A DNA stretch of 64,000 nucleotides from Bodo saltans (taxonomy: Eukaryota > Euglenozoa > Kinetoplastea > Eubodonida > Bodonidae), in the NCBI GenBank assembly GCA_001460835.1, contig CYKH01000420.1:62149-126148 (forward strand), given 5' to 3'. This document shows positions 10,701-18,501 of the stretch, one piece after another. Numbering within the stretch: position 1 is the stretch's first letter; every line of letters starts with the position of its first letter. Position numbers and translations under genes: made by a program. The notes below the pieces were generated by a model, which was given only the letters and a program-made list of their open reading frames with translations, was not told the origin of the DNA and searched no databases.

Positions 10701-11801
10701 GCGTCGACGTTCATTTGCATCCTTGGCTGGTTGCTCACCATCGTTGTGCTCGTATTGATGGTGCTTCTGGCGTTGTACTTTACATTTGTGGAGACATTGG
10801 ATGCTGCAGGATGTGGTCACTATGATGCCCTCTGGGCGATGCTGTGGGCGGTCGGCTGCGACCTTGCAGTCCTAGAGCCCCTTAAGAGCTACGGCCAACG
10901 AACACTGATGATTCGATGGGATGGAGTTGCAGAACATGTACCCCATCATCACTTCCCCTCGGCTGCTTCACCTGTAGCTCCTACCGCGCAGCGCCACCAC
11001 GACCCTTACGGTCAACACGTTGGCCACTCCTTCTACAGCGATGACGATACGACAACGACAGCTACCAGCGGATGGGACGAAATCACGTCAGGGGGGAGCC
11101 TCGACGCGGAAAGTCAGTACGGTGACAACGATGAAGGCTTCTCAGAAATCGATACGTCTGAGGACACCGGCAAACAGTATTTCGATGATGATAGCAACAG
11201 CTCCAAATCTTTCGATTATCTCGATGCTGCCGCTGCCCCAGCTCCTCGAATGCGATTCCCTTCCAAACCAGTTATTCGAGGGCGCCCCACGCGCAAGGCT
11301 ACTGCATTCGTCAATATGTCTCCTCCCACCAAACAAATAACATCGCAGCGAGGCAACCTGTACGAAGATACAGATGACGCGTCTTCCTTTACATCCGGTG
11401 CGTCCTCAACATTTGCGTCAACCGTCGACCGTAGTGCTGATGAGAGACAGCTTTCTGAGGTTGAGATCGGTGAGGACATTGTGACGCACAGACCATCAAC
11501 CATCATGAGGCTGCCTCCCACCGCTCGACAGTATCGCATGCAAGACGAGGGAGGTGATGAGCCTTTTGCAGTTGCAATTGGTGATGAACCATCAATGGAC
11601 GGTGAGGAAGGCTCTGCGACTGATTTTGAAACGGTTGGTTCCGATGTGTTCGACGACCAACAAACAGTAGAATCTGCCGATTCTGAAGGAGCTCCTCGGA
11701 ACAACAACAACCACAGCCGCGATCACGCAGGTAACCCAGTCATGGAGGAATTTGGGCCCTCATCGATACGACGAACTCGACAAAGTTCCCACCCATTTTA
11801 G
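7728..11801 (+). CDS. Giant mucin-like membrane protein, 3' part: beta modules, GAIN/GPS-like stalk, membrane segments, acidic tail
   Basis: This is the continuation of the preceding entry in a different frame. It has no credible ATG of its own (the frame opens with a TTG inside the upstream gene). Further modules carry GTYRLCYI, GNYSLCFT and GWFRMCYS. From about 9,150 to 10,130 a helical stretch leads into a beta-sandwich ending with a Trp (GDSAWSP) and TYVSGLLTFVAL, which resembles the end of a GAIN/GPS domain without its cysteines or the HL/T cleavage site. A hydrophobic span follows at about 10,138-10,215, then 5-6 more between 10,330 and 10,900, ending with a WAVGCDLAVLEPLKSYG segment that recalls the qPlK motif of polycystin-type membrane regions. 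The tail of about 290 residues is acidic and Ser-rich. A polycystin-1-like or adhesion-receptor-like layout is my inference; no PLAT domain is visible. Confidence 0.8.
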   Translation: MLEISGQGFNLTAAGYMTLCGGTAALTTTSSTAFQWNAVAAIGTYRLCYIALSGASYPISQSLVVTTSVTAVATPSVVVMGATIVVLLTGVGLTTNDLVYPCTSNYSERVTRNPFPATVVIQQSTDQSTSTKMSFTLVFSIPGNYSLCFTSFAAFNPISSHRVASVVVEPAISAVTPSTVLALSPTNVTLGGAYLEYLQRIVLLSASSTTLCSSLNSSVTDNEVTLLSTMSSSTAATGRLASVNASNRGWFRMCYSAISGQFLGASPQVYATAQVTSMIATSSVYSGCASSNIQIRGWGIDPSLDMFFISSASTCGTVIDLITNVVQITASSSSTTAALFSGSMTPTIYGVFYPCFAAAGNFSMSSWTGETFTVSIPLRLSSTSNLYRLEYLCTTTDAVSTSIQFSVLVANATTSTSFIPLDDSSSNTSISVAILPVLTSITLRVTASTTSLFGVRTVNVATLPAQLTADTTFCMTMPTSFSGSATRQFSQGLFALMNYIAQKCSSQANAVPIDLPLTQLQLLLKKNSSLNTDTATVMGTLVDISQYALNPLVAMADVLASLPTTAYKNMSQADVDARMDVISNVFTLLVSSGDANTAAAQDLSIKAMNALFSLGTTYCSGADTSTVVQRGNIVLIVTKSAPGVSNVLAPAPDTLISAAMTSASSSGFCLTAVKAPSGIIPSIDGSSRRFAELDVAVGPKSFNLPVFAVAVDPQSATTSQVRNLVIQYTYPESLQPASPSNISGSLYSFGDSAWSPLTSSTVTGTYATRSSVLSLSVSSNTTYVSGLLTFVALSPTDAPVDTCRSYILLLMAIVIAILFVVGCCVSWCFDRRARQRSQWQPDWSGEELDDSVRGHRLAVLGKTIVSHPVTLARRYASLIVTWGAELALLMLFYRFVRDDDVDLLTTAYGALTGVTIAVLATPVAAFVRVVLFLQTRDYPAVIASPIALAVGLLLSWTLPFPVGGAGCLVVGTLIYVLALYRVRFSFEVNSIASTFICILGWLLTIVVLVLMVLLALYFTFVETLDAAGCGHYDALWAMLWAVGCDLAVLEPLKSYGQRTLMIRWDGVAEHVPHHHFPSAASPVAPTAQRHHDPYGQHVGHSFYSDDDTTTTATSGWDEITSGGSLDAESQYGDNDEGFSEIDTSEDTGKQYFDDDSNSSKSFDYLDAAAAPAPRMRFPSKPVIRGRPTRKATAFVNMSPPTKQITSQRGNLYEDTDDASSFTSGASSTFASTVDRSADERQLSEVEIGEDIVTHRPSTIMRLPPTARQYRMQDEGGDEPFAVAIGDEPSMDGEEGSATDFETVGSDVFDDQQTVESADSEGAPRNNNNHSRDHAGNPVMEEFGPSSIRRTRQSSHPF

Positions 11802-12406
11802 ACATTTAACAGATTATGGAAGAAACCATTTTCAACGCGGTTTGATGTTAGCACTGTGAACGATTGATTTTTTGACAAAGAGTTGAAACGCCAGTACTTC
11901 CCATCATTGTATTTCGTTCTTCTCCCCTTTCCTCCCATCTGCACGTTGACGAAGGAAAACGTGCGTGATGTTTGTTGTTGATCGGCCTCTTCCGTTTGCC
12001 CACCACACCCTCAAAGTCATCTTCCGCCACCCATTTCCCTCCTTTGAAGCGAGAACCCCTGTTGAATGCAGGACTCGCATTCTGTTGTCAGCAGCAAATT
12101 TCTCCAGAGGATGTCACTTTATTATCACCCCTCCCCTCCTTTGACCCTTTTTTGCTCTCGCTAGAAAGTTACCTATTCGGTGCTTTCAGAACTGTTGTAA
12201 TGACCCCTTTGTGCACTCATGAAGCGTCTGCCTTAAACAAGCTATCTTGTGAGGCTCTGTTGTGATTCAGTTTTTTTTATTCTCTTTGTGTGTCACACAT
12301 CTTCGTAAGATTTCATTTCTGCTCTGAGAATGGGCATAAAGTTCGATGTTTTCTTTTCCACGCTTCAAGCTTGTCTTTTGTTATTACACCATCACAAAGT
12401 GTAGGA
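11802..12406 (+). other. Intergenic region, 605 bases, with splice-acceptor-like tracts
   Basis: No convincing gene is seen. Pyrimidine tracts at about 11,915-11,940, 12,127-12,160 (AG at 12,163-12,164) and 12,270-12,287 (AG at 12,308-12,309) are candidate trans-splice acceptors for the J-protein gene. The 97-codon open frame at 11,972-12,265 runs through these tracts and has no recognisable feature. Confidence 0.6.
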
Positions 12407-13945
12407 ATGTGGCAACGATCTACTCATCGGTGGGGGTGTGTACTCGTTTCGCCACAAACAGCATCGCGCCGACACTTCAGTGCGGATTTTTTCAAAGAAA
12501 GCGACGACCCAACCAACAGCAAGAAAGATCTAGCCGCAGTCCAGTACGACCACAAACATCAAGATCTCCACACAACAAGCTTTCACATCAATAAGGAGGC
12601 TTTCGGTATTCCATTTCACATCTCGTCTGAAGCAGCTCTTGACGCGGCATGCAAGCACCATGGTACCACAGTGCGGCTTCACAAGTGTGAAAAATTGATG
12701 CTTCCCTTCTGGCTCTTTACAACCTCATGCGGTGGCAAGTTTCAAGCCGAACTAAACCTCAAAGATCCCACTTTAATGACGTCGAATCGTACCCTGTGGA
12801 TGGATACGCCAGAGTACAACTTCAGCTACCCTCTAGACGATCATTTTGCCTTCAATCAGGTCTCTGCATCATACCTTTTGCCGCAGTCCACTGTGGAGTC
12901 GTGTGTTTGCGGTACGCACATTCCTTCGATGTTGATTCAACGTTTTGAACTGCTACAGGAACTTGAAGCAATGGAAGAAAAGGCAAAATTAATCCCTTTT
13001 GTCACGTCAACTGACACTGCACTAAAACTCGTGGAGACGCGCCTAACACGCAGCCGTGTTCTACATTTTGCAGAGAAGGAGTTGAAAAAGCATCACGGGT
13101 CCGTGAAGTACGCAAACATCATGCTGAAGGGCGTCAAGGTGGATGCCAATACAGTTCGACCAGTGTTTCTCCCAATCTATCACATGCAAGTTTCATCAAA
13201 GTTCTCCAACATTGTTGCGCCAGTCTATGTGTGCGGAGCGCTGGGCACAGTCAAAGGACCTGTCATCAAGCATTCAAAAAAACAGCGCGTCGGAGCTGCT
13301 GTAATATCGACAATTTTGAGCGTTTTTTTCTCGGCACCTCTACTGGGGCCGGAATCCGCCATCGCATGCGGCATTGGTGCCGGCGTCCTCTCCAACTTTG
13401 TCCTGCAGCTTATTTCTCGAGCACGGTTCATGAGAGATATGGCTCGTGAGCTTGGCGAATTGAAGACCACTGGTATTCTTAACTTCGCTACAGACCAAAA
13501 AGGCTACAAGTGGAACGTAGCGGATGAGGAGCGTGCTGAATATGAGTATCGAGAGGAACTGCGACGCCGTGCAAGAAAGAAGGATGACTTCCAACAACGT
13601 CTTAAGGAAGAGCAAGAGCGTGATGACGCTCGTGCTCGTGGCATGAAGTTCGATCCAAAATCTCGTCGGCGCAATGATCTGAAAGACGTTGATCCGTTGG
13701 GGTACTACAAAATTCTCGGGCTCGAGGGTCGGGAAATTGGCGCTTCAAAGAAGGATATTCAAGCCGCATTCCGGGAGGAGAGTAAGAAGCACCATCCTGA
13801 TTTGAATATTGGAAATGAAGAGAGTGCCAAGACTGTGATGCAAAGCATTTTGGAAGCGTATAGAGTTCTGCGTGACCCTGCGAAGAAGAAGCTGTACGAC
13901 ACTGGTCGCTTGCTCAAGGATGGCCGCGAATCACCGTCCTCGTAA
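12407..13945 (+). CDS. Mitochondrial J-domain (DnaJ/Hsp40) protein
   Basis: The product is 512 residues from the ATG at 12,407; an open GTG extension upstream crosses UTR sequence. The start MWQRSTHRWGC...RRHFSADFF resembles a cleavable mitochondrial presequence. A hydrophobic hairpin-like stretch lies at about residues 305-350 (VISTILSVFFSAPLLGPES, then IACGIGAGVLSNFVLQLI). Next comes a charged linker of about 60 residues rich in Arg and Glu, and a C-terminal J domain at about residues 425-500 with YYKILGLE, the essential HPD tripeptide (KKHHPDLN) and YRVLRDPAKKKLYD. J domains stimulate Hsp70 ATPase activity, so the protein probably recruits mitochondrial Hsp70 at the inner membrane. The first 300 residues match no domain I recognise. 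A membrane-anchored J-protein with a C-terminal J domain recalls the Pam18 layout, but this protein is far longer. Confidence 0.88.
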   Translation: MWQRSTHRWGCVLVSPQTASRRHFSADFFKESDDPTNSKKDLAAVQYDHKHQDLHTTSFHINKEAFGIPFHISSEAALDAACKHHGTTVRLHKCEKLMLPFWLFTTSCGGKFQAELNLKDPTLMTSNRTLWMDTPEYNFSYPLDDHFAFNQVSASYLLPQSTVESCVCGTHIPSMLIQRFELLQELEAMEEKAKLIPFVTSTDTALKLVETRLTRSRVLHFAEKELKKHHGSVKYANIMLKGVKVDANTVRPVFLPIYHMQVSSKFSNIVAPVYVCGALGTVKGPVIKHSKKQRVGAAVISTILSVFFSAPLLGPESAIACGIGAGVLSNFVLQLISRARFMRDMARELGELKTTGILNFATDQKGYKWNVADEERAEYEYREELRRRARKKDDFQQRLKEEQERDDARARGMKFDPKSRRRNDLKDVDPLGYYKILGLEGREIGASKKDIQAAFREESKKHHPDLNIGNEESAKTVMQSILEAYRVLRDPAKKKLYDTGRLLKDGRESPSS

Positions 13946-14104
13946 GTAGGTGCTGTCGTTTTCCATTGCGACGCTTTTTGGGATGTTGTTTTTTCGTCGT
14001 TTTGTCTTCATGGCTGACTGTTTCTATTTGGAATACTAAATCTGGATGACTCCTCAAAAATGAAAAGAAAATTTTTGTCCACTCTCTCACAAACAAAGGC
14101 CCTG

Positions 14105-15094
14105 ATGGCAACGCAAGAAGACATCTTTCGTCAGCAAGTCGTGACCTTGCTATCGCGTTGCAACAATGATGTTCCCACTTTGATGAAGTCCATCGCTCGC
14201 AGCTTGAATGAGTGTGGCCGCTCAGACGTGCGCGCAGATGTGGACTCAACAGGCACCGTCATCACCGTCGCGCAATCACCTTTTCATGTGTCTGCCCATA
14301 TGACCAACTTCCAGAACTCGCTCGAGCGCCTCGTTGCCGACGCAAAACGCGAATTGGCGGCGATCGTTCCTCCAATGACGACTGCAGGACGTGCAGCAAA
14401 TCCAACAGCAACTGTGTCTTCTACATTAAGCACTGCGAAGACCACGGCAACGACCGCCTCCGGAGTCATTTCAACGTCGGAACAGACGATAATTACGACC
14501 ACCGTTGGCGCAACACGAGACCAATCGCCTGCGAAGACGAAGAGTAGCAAACTTCCCGATCCCCATGCTCATCGTTGTTTCAAGAATTCGAAGAATCCGC
14601 GGGACACGCTGCCCACCTCCCAATTTAACGGTAACTATCTCCTGTATCGTTACGGTGGGAAGTTCCCAAAGCATGGAAATTACGGGTTCTACCGCCGCTA
14701 TGGGTACGAAGGCCAAGGCGCGGTCACAAGCGAATTTCATCACCTTCCTGGCGGTCACGAGACCAATCGCCTGCGAAGACGAAGAGTAGCAAACTTCCCG
14801 ATCCCCATGCTCATCGTTGTTTCAAGAATTCGAAGAATCCGCGGGACACGCTGCCCACCTCCCAATTTAACGGTAACTATCTCCTGTATCGTTACGGTGG
14901 GAAGTTCCCAAAGCATGGAAATTACGGGTTCTACCGCCGCTATGGGTACGAAGGCCAAGGCGCGGTCACAAGCGAATTTCATCACCTTCCTGGTGGTCAG
15001 CGCCCCGATGGCTCTCATCTGTACGCTTGAGTTGTTCGCTAACGGCGAAAATGGAGTAATATTTGTACACTACGCAAAACCATCTGTAATTTAG
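14105..15094 (+). CDS. Unknown protein, C-terminal region disrupted by an internal tandem duplication
   Basis: I do not recognise the family. The ATG at 14,105 is preferred over 14,060 because the first AG after the upstream pyrimidine tract lies at 14,066-14,067, so the earlier ATG is probably outside the mRNA. Residues 1-90 look like a compact helical and beta domain (EDIFRQQVVTLLSRCNND...), followed by a Thr/Ala-rich linker and an aromatic Gly/Tyr/Arg-rich segment (YLLYRYGGKFPKHGNYGFYRR). A 242-bp duplication then changes the frame, so the open frame continues into a basic tail that is the same DNA read out of frame. The original frame, re-entered in the second copy, ends HLYA-stop at 15,028-15,030. 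A single-copy gene would encode about 227 residues from this start. The tail as assembled is probably not a native protein end. Confidence 0.6.
   Translation: MATQEDIFRQQVVTLLSRCNNDVPTLMKSIARSLNECGRSDVRADVDSTGTVITVAQSPFHVSAHMTNFQNSLERLVADAKRELAAIVPPMTTAGRAANPTATVSSTLSTAKTTATTASGVISTSEQTIITTTVGATRDQSPAKTKSSKLPDPHAHRCFKNSKNPRDTLPTSQFNGNYLLYRYGGKFPKHGNYGFYRRYGYEGQGAVTSEFHHLPGGHETNRLRRRRVANFPIPMLIVVSRIRRIRGTRCPPPNLTVTISCIVTVGSSQSMEITGSTAAMGTKAKARSQANFITFLVVSAPMALICTLELFANGENGVIFVHYAKPSVI
14514..14997 (+). repeat. 242-bp tandem duplication that shifts the frame
   Basis: Copies at 14514-14755 and 14756-14997 are adjacent. I see one difference, a synonymous ggc/ggt near the end. Because 242 is not a multiple of three, the second copy is read in another frame by the upstream coding sequence. 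The flanks share only the dinucleotide CA at the junction. Confidence 0.95.
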
Positions 15095-15254
15095 TTTTAG
15101 ATGCACACACTTTACAATCTTAGAAAGCTCGATTTTAACTTTCTCCTTGGCCCATATGTGAGTGAAATTTATGAAGAAATGACGATAGCACCATTTGGCA
15201 TCTCGATGCGAAATGAATTGACTCCTCTTTGGTTTTTTATTGAAAATGCAACAG

Positions 15255-15280
15255 TAGGAAGAGGAATTATTATTTTTCAG
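15255..15280 (+). promoter_or_regulatory. Probable trans-splice acceptor
   Basis: A T-rich tract ending TTATTATTTTTCAG at 15,280 lies 8 bases before the ATG of the type II membrane protein gene. The spacing and sequence fit a kinetoplastid spliced-leader addition site. Confidence 0.65.
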
Positions 15281-15288
15281 TAGCGCGT

Positions 15289-16704
15289 ATGTCCTCAGCC
15301 AATAGCAGCAGATCCTCTGCCTTCCAATCCTTAAAAAAGATAGCAATTCCACTGCTTGCAGTCTGCTTCATTTGGATTTGGACGCTCTCTGGTCAATTCA
15401 CTAGAAGTGAAGAGGTGATTGAGCTAGGGAGCAGAGGCAGGGCGTGGAAGGTGACCGAAGATGTCGCACCGCATCGCCTCATTGATGCACAGCCTCCTTC
15501 GAAACTAATAACGACATCGGAAGAGATGGGAACCAGATTTCAAAACCATCAGGCTGTGGATAGCGGCAACTTGGTGCATGTTGAAGGAGCCTCCAGCGTT
15601 AAAGTTTGCAATCACAAACTTTACACTCCCACCTACGCAACGTACGTGGAGGGTATCCAGGCTCATGTGATTGTAGACTGCTGGCATCATCGAGTCATCC
15701 TTCTCGACAGCTCGGATGGTGTCGACGCGCTTCATGCCCTGGAGACACCCATTCCCCTCTGGTCTGATCTCACCAACATCACGTACGTTTCCTCTTCTTC
15801 TTCGTCAAGCGGCGGTGGTGTTGTGGCTGCCGCCGCCGCACGCAAGTCTCTGCAATCGCTGAACATCCCACATAGTATCGCCACGAACGGTGACATATTT
15901 GTCACGGAGAGTTCTGTGGGCGGTAGTAACGGGGACAACCATAGTTTGCTAGTGTTCCGCATGGTAGCACCTCAGTCCTCACGATCTGGTCGTCCGCAAC
16001 TAGAGTATCTCGAAGAAGTTTTAGGGTGCGATGGAAATCGAGCCCGGCGACCTCATCGCGTCATTTACGATGCCGAGAGTAAGTCATTCTTTTTGTACAT
16101 GACATCTCCCGCCTTCCTTTCTAGGTTTGTGTGGAACACAGAGACACAGAAGCTTGAACGCGTCGGATGTCAATCGTTGCCATTCATGAAAGGCATGTAC
16201 GCCCGCTCCATTGTCGCTCACAATGGGTCGTTGTACTTCACCGCGGGACCAGGTGTTATTTGGCGAACGGAGCTTGATGGTGTGCGAGGTGTTGTTGTTG
16301 CAAAGCAGTCGTACTCCATCAAGTACCTCGGGTTCACCAAAGGCAAAATGAACGATTTGGCCTTCTTTGATGGGTGGTGGTATGCGACAAGTACAGTGCC
16401 GTGCGCCATGGTCCGATTTCGTAACATCGATCGCCTATGGGAGCATGAGAAAATTCACACTCAACTTGGACTTTGCAAAACGTTTTCGCGCAAGGAGCCT
16501 CGTTGCCTTGGCGGCACGCCATACTTCGTCAGCAAGATCGGTGACAGAATTGTCGTACCGTACATCTTTGGATGCAGTGGTGTCGTTTCATTCCGTGTCG
16601 ATGATGTTGGTGGCCGTGCCCCCATCGTCGATGTCAAGCAGCATTGGGGAGGTGGTTGGGTTGAAGATAGCGGAGACTTACAGTGCCGTGGGACGGAATG
16701 GTAG
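15289..16704 (+). CDS. Type II membrane protein with lumenal or extracellular beta-propeller-like domain, unknown function
   Basis: The product is 471 residues. A short basic N-terminus is followed by one hydrophobic segment at about residues 18-37 (IAIPLLAVCFIWIWTLSG), which makes a signal-anchor likely. The remaining 430 residues are Cys-containing and beta-rich, with recurring short units such as NGDIFVTESS, SKSFFLYMTS, NGSLYFTAGPG and DGWWYATSTVP that suggest propeller blades. A poly-Ser run and an Ala run lie near residues 165-185. No catalytic motif or named family is recognised. The ATG lies 8 bases after a clear splice acceptor. Residence in the secretory pathway is inferred from the anchor. 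Confidence 0.85.
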   Translation: MSSANSSRSSAFQSLKKIAIPLLAVCFIWIWTLSGQFTRSEEVIELGSRGRAWKVTEDVAPHRLIDAQPPSKLITTSEEMGTRFQNHQAVDSGNLVHVEGASSVKVCNHKLYTPTYATYVEGIQAHVIVDCWHHRVILLDSSDGVDALHALETPIPLWSDLTNITYVSSSSSSSGGGVVAAAAARKSLQSLNIPHSIATNGDIFVTESSVGGSNGDNHSLLVFRMVAPQSSRSGRPQLEYLEEVLGCDGNRARRPHRVIYDAESKSFFLYMTSPAFLSRFVWNTETQKLERVGCQSLPFMKGMYARSIVAHNGSLYFTAGPGVIWRTELDGVRGVVVAKQSYSIKYLGFTKGKMNDLAFFDGWWYATSTVPCAMVRFRNIDRLWEHEKIHTQLGLCKTFSRKEPRCLGGTPYFVSKIGDRIVVPYIFGCSGVVSFRVDDVGGRAPIVDVKQHWGGGWVEDSGDLQCRGTEW

Positions 16705-16820
16705 CGAATGCACCGCAGCGTGTGGGGGTGGTACGACTTCTTTTTATTGCAACCACAGAATCCGAGTGTTGTGCTCTTCTGAAGCAACAAGCTTCAGCTA
16801 CTCATTTCTCTCATGAATTA

Positions 16821-16841
16821 CTCTCTTCTCTTTGTCAACAG
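16821..16841 (+). promoter_or_regulatory. Probable trans-splice acceptor
   Basis: A CT-rich tract (CTCTCTTCTCTTTG) followed by CAACAG ends at 16,841, 35 bases before the nucleoside hydrolase ATG. It also argues against the longer TTG-started frame at 16,832. Confidence 0.65.
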
Positions 16842-16876
16842 AGTCATCGTTAAAAGCAAAAGTAGGTGAAGAAAAT

Positions 16877-17959
16877 ATGGTTCGGCGAAAGTTGATTATC
16901 GATACCGACTGTGGTGGTGACGATGCGATTGGTATCTTAGCCGCATTGACGCACCCAGAGGTTGACATCATTGCCATCACCGTCGTGTGGGGCAACGTCA
17001 ACGTCGATCAGGGCATGGAGAACATCGGTAAGATTCTAGATTTATTCGCTGCCGATATTCCATTCTATCGTGGTGCCTCTGGTCCCCTCCTTGGCGATAG
17101 GGAAACAGTCCAGTGGGGTGGATTTGGTCAAGACGGCTTTGGCGACGCCGGCTTTCCTCCCTCGATGCGAATTGCGCATCAATCCACAAAGCATGCCGCC
17201 ATTGCGCTTGGTGAGATCCTTTCTAACATCAGCGTCATGGAGGAGGACGATGAAGTGTATCAATTATTGTGTCTCGGCCCTCTGAGCAACATAGCGCTTG
17301 CATTGAGGCTTTACCCGGACCTTTTCAAGAACCTTGGAAGCAAAGAATACCCCGGAGTCGTTGTGATGGGCGGCACCAATGAGGGCAAGGGCAACTCCAG
17401 CATGGCATCAGAGTTCAATTTCCACTGCGATCCGGAAGCAGCTCGGATTGTATTTCAAGAAAAGCCGTCCCGCTACCCTATCAGCTTAGTATCGTGGGAA
17501 TTGACAGTTGCTTGCGCGATGCCGTGGAGATTTTTCGACGACTGGATCAGTCGAATCAAAGTTACCAACAGTAAGCGCAAGAGTGTGAACCAAAATCGTA
17601 TCCAAACATTTATCGAAAAAGTGTTTCAACGCCTTGAGGTATTCACTCGGCCTGCTGAGGACGGCACGAAGGCTGACACTGGCGATGCAGAGTCGACACA
17701 AGACGTCACCTGCGTCATTCCTGATGCCGTTGCCGTTTGTGTAGCGCTGGAGCCCGCCATTGTGTTAGACCAATTCCACACGTTTGTCACCATTGAGTTG
17801 CAGGGGCGGGAGACGAGAGGGGCAACGCTCATTGACTGGTACGGTACGGAACAATCGATGGCCAAGAAAGGCCGCTGGCGCAACTGCAACGTTGTGACGA
17901 AGTGCTCTCAGGAACATTTCTTGAAGATGATGTCTGCAGTCATTCAATACAACATCTAA
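16877..17959 (+). CDS. Inosine-uridine-preferring nucleoside hydrolase family protein
   Basis: The 360-residue product carries the family fingerprint: DTDCGGDDA at residues 9-17 (metal-binding DxDxxxDD), WGNVNVDQGMENIGKIL, GPLSNIALALRLYPDLF, VVMGGTNEGKGN, and ASEFNFHCDPEAA. The C-terminal active-site segment reads CVIPDAVAV. The aspartate is present, but the histidine found there in purine-salvage enzymes such as the Crithidia IU-hydrolase is proline, as I recall for some animal and insect members. Members hydrolyse the N-glycosidic bond of ribonucleosides to free base and ribose. Kinetoplastids cannot make purines de novo and depend on salvage, so the role fits. Substrate preference cannot be read from sequence. 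The length is slightly above the usual 310-340. Confidence 0.93.
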   Translation: MVRRKLIIDTDCGGDDAIGILAALTHPEVDIIAITVVWGNVNVDQGMENIGKILDLFAADIPFYRGASGPLLGDRETVQWGGFGQDGFGDAGFPPSMRIAHQSTKHAAIALGEILSNISVMEEDDEVYQLLCLGPLSNIALALRLYPDLFKNLGSKEYPGVVVMGGTNEGKGNSSMASEFNFHCDPEAARIVFQEKPSRYPISLVSWELTVACAMPWRFFDDWISRIKVTNSKRKSVNQNRIQTFIEKVFQRLEVFTRPAEDGTKADTGDAESTQDVTCVIPDAVAVCVALEPAIVLDQFHTFVTIELQGRETRGATLIDWYGTEQSMAKKGRWRNCNVVTKCSQEHFLKMMSAVIQYNI

Positions 17960-18501
17960 GGTGTAGGGAGTGTTCCATTTTAAAAAAAAAAATCAGCGAG
18001 TAGCAACATCGTAGTCAATCATCACACAAAAAACAAGAGGGGCCAAAATACGCTTTTTACAAGCGGCAGCAGCATTGTGCAAGTCTTCTTACGGTCTTGT
18101 GGCCTTCAAAAAAGTTGACAAATATTCACGTTCCGTTTACGCACACGTCATCCCTTCCTTTGTATTTGTGTTATTCCCTCCCATACACACTGTAAACCAA
18201 ATCCACTTTACTTCAAGAAAGAAAATCAAACACACAAGAAACAATAAGATACACAAAAAAGATTAGTATCCCCCCTCATCCACTTTCCTCCACCACTCGT
18301 TTGTTTTCTTTTCTACACTGGTGTACTGAACGTGTTACTTCTTCCCTGTAGTCTATGGGTTGAGGACTTGGCACAGAACCGAGTTGAGAGTTGTTAGATT
18401 TCCAACCATGAACAATTTATAAATTTGTAATGAAAGTTTAATCATGCTGTGATTGTACCTTTGTCGATGAAGTTTCAAGCATCGTCGCAGAGAGAGACCA
18501 A
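17960..18501 (+). other. Intergenic region, 542 bases
   Basis: It holds an A-run at about 17,982-17,992 and CT-rich tracts at 18,270-18,320 and 18,339-18,349, the latter followed by AG at 18,350-18,351, a likely splice acceptor. Several short ATG-started frames precede the next gene. I see no RNA gene or coding signal. Confidence 0.55.

Noticed and set aside
11972-12265. 97-codon frame between the giant gene and the J-protein gene
   Set aside because: It crosses pyrimidine tracts typical of untranslated spacer and shows no recognisable motif.
14505-14789. Extra small frames inside the 242-bp duplication
   Set aside because: They are alternative readings of duplicated DNA, not separate genes.
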